This document shows positions 60,703 through 64,000 of a stretch of 64,000 nt of DNA, piece by piece. Made by a program: the position numbers and the translations under genes. The stretch is taken from positions 43,798 to 107,797 of the forward strand of contig JAFPXC010000026.1 of NCBI GenBank assembly GCA_017394805.1, given 5' to 3'. Source of the DNA: Clostridia bacterium. GTDB lineage: Bacteria > Bacillota > Clostridia > Christensenellales > CAG-1252. The first letter of the stretch is position 1, and the number at the start of each line of letters is the position of its first letter. The notes under the pieces are model-generated. The model did not search any database. It saw nothing but the letters and a program-made list of their open reading frames with translations, and was not told the DNA's origin.

Positions 60703-61485
60703 ATGGCTATCTTCATCGGTGTACTCTACGGCATATACGGGCTTTTGGTCGGCAGTTTCCTCAACGTGTGCATTTACCGCATACCGCGGCGCATTTTCTG
60801 GAAGAGCAGTCGGTCCTTTTGCCCCAACTGTCACACCGAGTTGCATTGGTACGAGTTGGTGCCCCTGTTCAGTTATATCTTCTTGGGCGGGCGTTGCCGC
60901 ACCTGTAAGGAGCGCATCAGCGTGCGCTATCCCTTGGTGGAAGGGGGCAATATGCTGTTGTGGATACTTGCCTACGTCGTGTTCGGTTTCGGCTGGTATT
61001 CCATCGCCTTGTGTCTCTTGTTCAGCGTGCTGTTGGTGGTGTCCTGTATCGACCTCGATATTATGGAGATACCCACCGGACTCGTCGTCGCTATCGCCGT
61101 CCTGGGAATAGCCCCCTTCGTGGCATCCTTTTGGGGGGAGAAGAGCGGTTTGCCGTCCGATTTGCCGTGGTGGGGCTACTTGGTGGGCGTGGTCGCCGCG
61201 TCCTTGCCTTTCTTCCTCATCGCCTTGGTCACCCGCGGCGGTATCGGCGGCGGGGATATCAAATTGATGGCGGCCGTGGGGTTGTTCTGCGGGTGGAAAA
61301 TCGTGCTGTTGGGCGCGTTCTTCGGCGTGATATTGGGCGGCTTGATGGGCGTGATAATGCTCGCCGTCTTCGGGCGTAATCGCAAAGCGATGATGCCTTT
61401 GGCCCCCGCCTTAGCGTTGGGAACGGTGGTGGCCCTGTTGTGGGGAGAACCCATCCTATCCGCCTTGACGGCGACGCTATCGTAA
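60703..61485 (+). CDS. pilD: Prepilin peptidase/N-methyltransferase PilD
   Basis: The 260-residue polytopic membrane enzyme cuts the pseudopilin leaders and may methylate the new N-terminus. The N-terminal domain has GSFLNVCIYRIPR and two CxxC pairs (CPNC, CRTC) for the cytoplasmic zinc-bound loop. The catalytic aspartates are D117 in CIDLDIMEIP and D185 in GIGGGDIKLM (GxGD). Seven to eight hydrophobic segments. It starts 1 nt after the previous stop, with no clear ribosome binding site, so it is probably coupled. Confidence 0.96.
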   Translation: MAIFIGVLYGIYGLLVGSFLNVCIYRIPRRIFWKSSRSFCPNCHTELHWYELVPLFSYIFLGGRCRTCKERISVRYPLVEGGNMLLWILAYVVFGFGWYSIALCLLFSVLLVVSCIDLDIMEIPTGLVVAIAVLGIAPFVASFWGEKSGLPSDLPWWGYLVGVVAASLPFFLIALVTRGGIGGGDIKLMAAVGLFCGWKIVLLGAFFGVILGGLMGVIMLAVFGRNRKAMMPLAPALALGTVVALLWGEPILSALTATLS

Positions 61486-61498
61486 ATATGATAATCGT

Positions 61499-61513
61499 CA
61501 ATGCTACGCATTG
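61499..61513. repeat. Hairpin before pilB
   Basis: A perfect CAATGC-TAC-GCATTG stem-loop lies in the 47-nt gap between pilD and pilB, followed by the AAGGAG ribosome binding site. Confidence 0.5.
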
Positions 61514-61532
61514 CACTATATAAGGAGACTAA

Positions 61533-63218
61533 ATGAGCACACTCAAATTCGGACAAATTCTACTGCAAAAAGGCTACGTCACCCCCGATCAGTTGCGCAA
61601 AGCCCGCGATATCAACCGCGAAAATCCGCGTATGAGCATATCCGAGGTGTTGATTTCGATGAATATTACGCCCGAAATCAACATCCTTTCGGCCTTGGCC
61701 GAGCGCATGGGCTATCCGCTCATCGAGGGCAATATCTTCATCGAGGACGCCGATATCATCAAGTTGGTGCCCGAGAAAATCGCCCGCAAACACAATATCA
61801 TTCCGCTCAAGATGGACAAAGGGCGGTTGCTGGTGGCAGTACGCGACCCGACCAATATGGAAGTGGAATTGGACGTCAAGGCCGCCAGCGGCAAGGACGT
61901 CGCCTACGCGTTGGCGACCGCCGACAGCATTAAGAACGCCATCGAAAAGTACTACGCCAATATCACGGCGCAAAAGATAGCCGAGGGCGTGGACAGCGAA
62001 GCCGAGGACTTGGAAAAACAGCAGCAACAGCAGGCCGCCGAGTTGGATAGCCGCGTGGACTCCGCGCCTATCGTCAAATTGCTCAATACCCTGGTGGAGC
62101 AGGCGTATCTGAGAAAAGCGTCGGATATTCACGTGGAGCCCTTTAAGGACGTGGTGATCATCCGTATGCGTATGGACGGCGATCTGGTGGAGTATATGCG
62201 CATTACGCCCAGCACGCACCGCAGCCTGATCACGCGTCTGAAAATACTGTCCAATATGAATATCGCCGAGAAGCGTATCCCGTTGGACGGCCGCTTCGAC
62301 TACAACTTCGAGGGCACTACCATCGATATCCGTGTGTCTACCTTGCCGACCGCATACGGCGAAAAGGCCGTGCTTCGTCTGTTGGGTACCGCCTTGGGCA
62401 AGGAGATCGGCTTGCACGAGTTGGGTATGACCGAGGAGAACGTCAAGAAGTTCGAGCACGTCTGCAACGCACCAAACGGCGTCGTGCTGGTCACCGGTCC
62501 TACCGGTAGTGGTAAATCTACCACCTTGTACACGGTGCTGGGCAAGCTGAATAAGCCCACCGTCAACATCACCACCATCGAGGATCCTATCGAAAAACGC
62601 GTGATGGGTATCAACCAGGTGCAGGTCAACGAGAAGGCGGGACTTACCTTCGCCGCAGGCCTCCGTTCTATCCTGCGTCAGGACCCCGACATCGTGATGA
62701 TCGGTGAAATCCGTGACTACGAGACCGCCGAAATCACCATGCGCGCGTCTATCACGGGCCACTTGGTTTTGTCTACGTTGCACACCAACGACTCGTGCGC
62801 CACGGTCGCCCGTCTTATCGATATGGGCGTCGCGCCCTACTTGGTGGCGGCCGCCGTCAACGGCATACTGGCCCAGCGCCTCGTCAAGCGCCTTTGCCCC
62901 AAGTGCAAGAAGCTCGAGGTGCTCACCGCCGAGCAGCGCAACATACTGGGCGATAAGTCTATCGAATCCGCCTACTTCCCCGTGGGCTGTTCGGCCTGTA
63001 ACTTCACGGGGTACTCGGGTCGTTTCGCCGTGCACGAGGTGCTGGTATTTGACACCGAGATACGCGCCCTCATCACCAAAGGCGCATCTACCGAGCAACT
63101 GCGCGAACACGCCGTCAAGATGGGTATGGAGTTTATGGACCAGAACGTCCGCAAACGCATTGCCCTCGGCGAGACGTCGTTGGAGGAGTACGTGCGTATT
63201 ATTTTCACCATGGCGTAA
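61533..63218 (+). CDS. pilB: Type IV pilus assembly ATPase PilB (GspE family)
   Basis: The 561-residue cytoplasmic motor powers filament assembly on PilC. The N-terminal MshEN-type domain (about 1-150, FGQILLQKGYVTPDQL...ILSALAERMGYPLI) binds cyclic-di-GMP in some relatives, which could regulate the filament. A Gln/Ala linker leads to the ATPase domain: Walker A GPTGSGKST (K328), Asp box TTIEDPIEKR, Walker B MIGEIRD (E392), His box TGHLVLSTLHTND. A C-terminal zinc module has CPKC and CSAC. No retraction ATPase (PilT) is in the window. The stop codon forms part of the arm of the following repeat. Confidence 0.97.
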   Translation: MSTLKFGQILLQKGYVTPDQLRKARDINRENPRMSISEVLISMNITPEINILSALAERMGYPLIEGNIFIEDADIIKLVPEKIARKHNIIPLKMDKGRLLVAVRDPTNMEVELDVKAASGKDVAYALATADSIKNAIEKYYANITAQKIAEGVDSEAEDLEKQQQQQAAELDSRVDSAPIVKLLNTLVEQAYLRKASDIHVEPFKDVVIIRMRMDGDLVEYMRITPSTHRSLITRLKILSNMNIAEKRIPLDGRFDYNFEGTTIDIRVSTLPTAYGEKAVLRLLGTALGKEIGLHELGMTEENVKKFEHVCNAPNGVVLVTGPTGSGKSTTLYTVLGKLNKPTVNITTIEDPIEKRVMGINQVQVNEKAGLTFAAGLRSILRQDPDIVMIGEIRDYETAEITMRASITGHLVLSTLHTNDSCATVARLIDMGVAPYLVAAAVNGILAQRLVKRLCPKCKKLEVLTAEQRNILGDKSIESAYFPVGCSACNFTGYSGRFAVHEVLVFDTEIRALITKGASTEQLREHAVKMGMEFMDQNVRKRIALGETSLEEYVRIIFTMA

Positions 63219-63345
63219 TTGGGGTGACAATGGGCGATTGAGCGGGCATCCGCTCGTTCGCTCGCGTCACGTACGCATAGTACGTTAGGCGCTCGTCTCA
63301 CTTCGTTGGTATACCCACTCACTCATCCCATTCTCGCCCCAATTA
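63216..63345. repeat. Foldable repeat, copy 1 (117-bp core plus a closing stem)
   Basis: The core 63229-63345 is identical to copy 2. The ends pair: TAATTGGGG (63216-63224, including the pilB stop) with CCCCAATTA (63337-63345), and AATGGG (63229-63234) with CCCATT (63328-63333). Two perfect hairpins lie inside: GAGCGG-GCAT-CCGCTC (63240-63255) and ACGTAC-GCATA-GTACGT (63269-63285). The whole could fold into a multi-arm RNA or a cruciform. No T-run follows. Confidence 0.85.
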
Positions 63346-63375
63346 CAGTGGAAGGGAGTGTAGGAAAGGGTAGTT

Positions 63376-63492
63376 AATGGGCGATTGAGCGGGCATCCGC
63401 TCGTTCGCTCGCGTCACGTACGCATAGTACGTTAGGCGCTCGTCTCACTTCGTTGGTATACCCACTCACTCATCCCATTCTCGCCCCAATTA
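63376..63492. repeat. Foldable repeat, copy 2
   Basis: Identical over 117 bp to 63229-63345, at a period of 147 bp with a 30-bp unrelated spacer. This copy lacks the left outer arm TAATTGGGG. No gene is supported in 63219-63558. Confidence 0.9.
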
Positions 63493-63508
63493 GAGGGGGA
63501 TAGTATGA

Positions 63509-63534
63509 AAAGAGCAGTCGTGCGACTGCTCTTT
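63509..63534. terminator. Bidirectional terminator between pilB and the convergent gene
   Basis: A perfect 12-bp inverted repeat AAAGAGCAGTCG-TG-CGACTGCTCTTT, followed on + by CTTATCTCTTT. It sits where the + strand operon and the - strand gene converge. Confidence 0.75.
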
Positions 63535-63558
63535 CTTATCTCTTTATGTTAGGGGTGC

Positions 63559-64000
63559 TTATTCGATGAGTTGTTCCCTGATATAGACCCATAACTTGTT
63601 CATTAATGCAATCAAGTTGGTGAAATCGGGAGAATCTGCTTGTTGAAGTATTGTGATTTCATCGCAAATCTTATTATAAAACGCTACTAACTCTAAATTT
63701 TGTCTTCCTTCATAGGTATTTGTAATTATGTCATAGAATAGGTAAATGAAATCTTGTAAATAATTGTCGGCACCTTCTCGTGCGATTTTGCCGAGCAATT
63801 CATTCAGCTGATGACATTTTTTGTAATAATTGCTACCCAATATATTTATTAAGGAATTACGGACGATTTGCTTTTGGTCTTCGACTTGGGAAAATTTGTC
63901 GAGTTCAAGCCAATGTTTGTTTTTCAAATAATAGTTGAATTGCCCACTGGGCGCGAAGCTGTCCAATTTGCACGGGATAACAATTTTGTTGTTCGAAACG
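63559..64000 (-). CDS. Partial gene of unknown function, cut by the right edge
   Basis: The frame runs on the - strand from beyond the right edge to the stop at 63559, giving at least 146 residues. A TTG at 63966 is in frame, but the frame stays open upstream (...NNKIVIPCKLDSFAPSGQF), so the true start is probably outside the window. The visible part is likely helical and hydrophilic, with no recognised domain. It is clearly richer in A/T and in Lys, Asn and Ile codons than the rest of the window, which suggests a different origin. Confidence 0.6.
   Translation of the reverse strand, partial: VSNNKIVIPCKLDSFAPSGQFNYYLKNKHWLELDKFSQVEDQKQIVRNSLINILGSNYYKKCHQLNELLGKIAREGADNYLQDFIYLFYDIITNTYEGRQNLELVAFYNKICDEITILQQADSPDFTNLIALMNKLWVYIREQLIE

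Noticed and set aside
63505..63552. A 15-codon frame starting MKRAVVRLLFL
   Set aside because: It is the translation of the terminator hairpin.

Overview
The window looks like a chromosomal contig from an uncultured monoderm Firmicute, probably a gut-type Clostridia lineage. The reasons are strong AGGAGG ribosome binding sites, a SipW-type (Ser/His) signal peptidase, an EIIC_2-type PTS permease, PepF, a BspA-like leucine-rich surface lipoprotein, and a type IV pilus locus without secretin or PilP. No rRNA, tRNA, CRISPR array, phage gene or classical transposase was seen. Nearly every gene is on the + strand; the one exception is an AT-rich gene cut by the right edge.

Region by region. 1-2300 is rich in short dispersed repeats. 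It holds the tail of a truncated gene, a small GIY-YIG nuclease embedded in the repeats, and a single-pass exported protein that resembles SipW substrates. 2193-7515 is an operon with its own promoter: a membrane-anchored McrB-like AAA+ ATPase, a DUF2357-like coiled-coil protein, and a SipW-type signal peptidase. 7516-8282 is a repeat-rich spacer with an array of mini-hairpins and eight phased A-tracts, ending in the leuS promoter. 8283-18724 is housekeeping: leuS, a SpoU/TrmH methyltransferase, an EIIC_2 permease, pepF, a lipoprotein, dnaB, a small membrane protein, a phosphopantetheinyl transferase and an acyl carrier protein, with several overlapping junctions.

19029-49823 is one gene of 30.8 kb. 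It encodes a predicted 10,264-residue (about 1.1 MDa) surface protein: an exported, possibly lipidated N-terminus, about seven Ig-like domains, then a very long series of BspA/LRR_5-type repeats. In the first two thirds these repeats are grouped into modules, ten of which open with a conserved Cys-Phe ... His-x-Cys-x3-His signature. Directly downstream, from a consensus promoter, runs a type IV filament operon (pilC, pilM, pilN, pilO, a 1,803-residue pseudopilin with a beta-helix-like body, two small pseudopilins, prepilin peptidase, pilB). The likeliest reading is a cell-surface adhesion or secretion system made of a giant repeat lipoprotein beside a filament that carries a giant tip-like pseudopilin. 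The link between the two is inferred from adjacency only.

Three repeat systems deserve attention. One is a CGTCATCCTGAGC family whose internal hairpin changes sequence but keeps its pairing, and which has entered three protein-coding genes in frame. The second is arrays of mini-hairpins joined by a constant 7-nt linker. The third is a pair of identical 117-bp foldable repeats after pilB.
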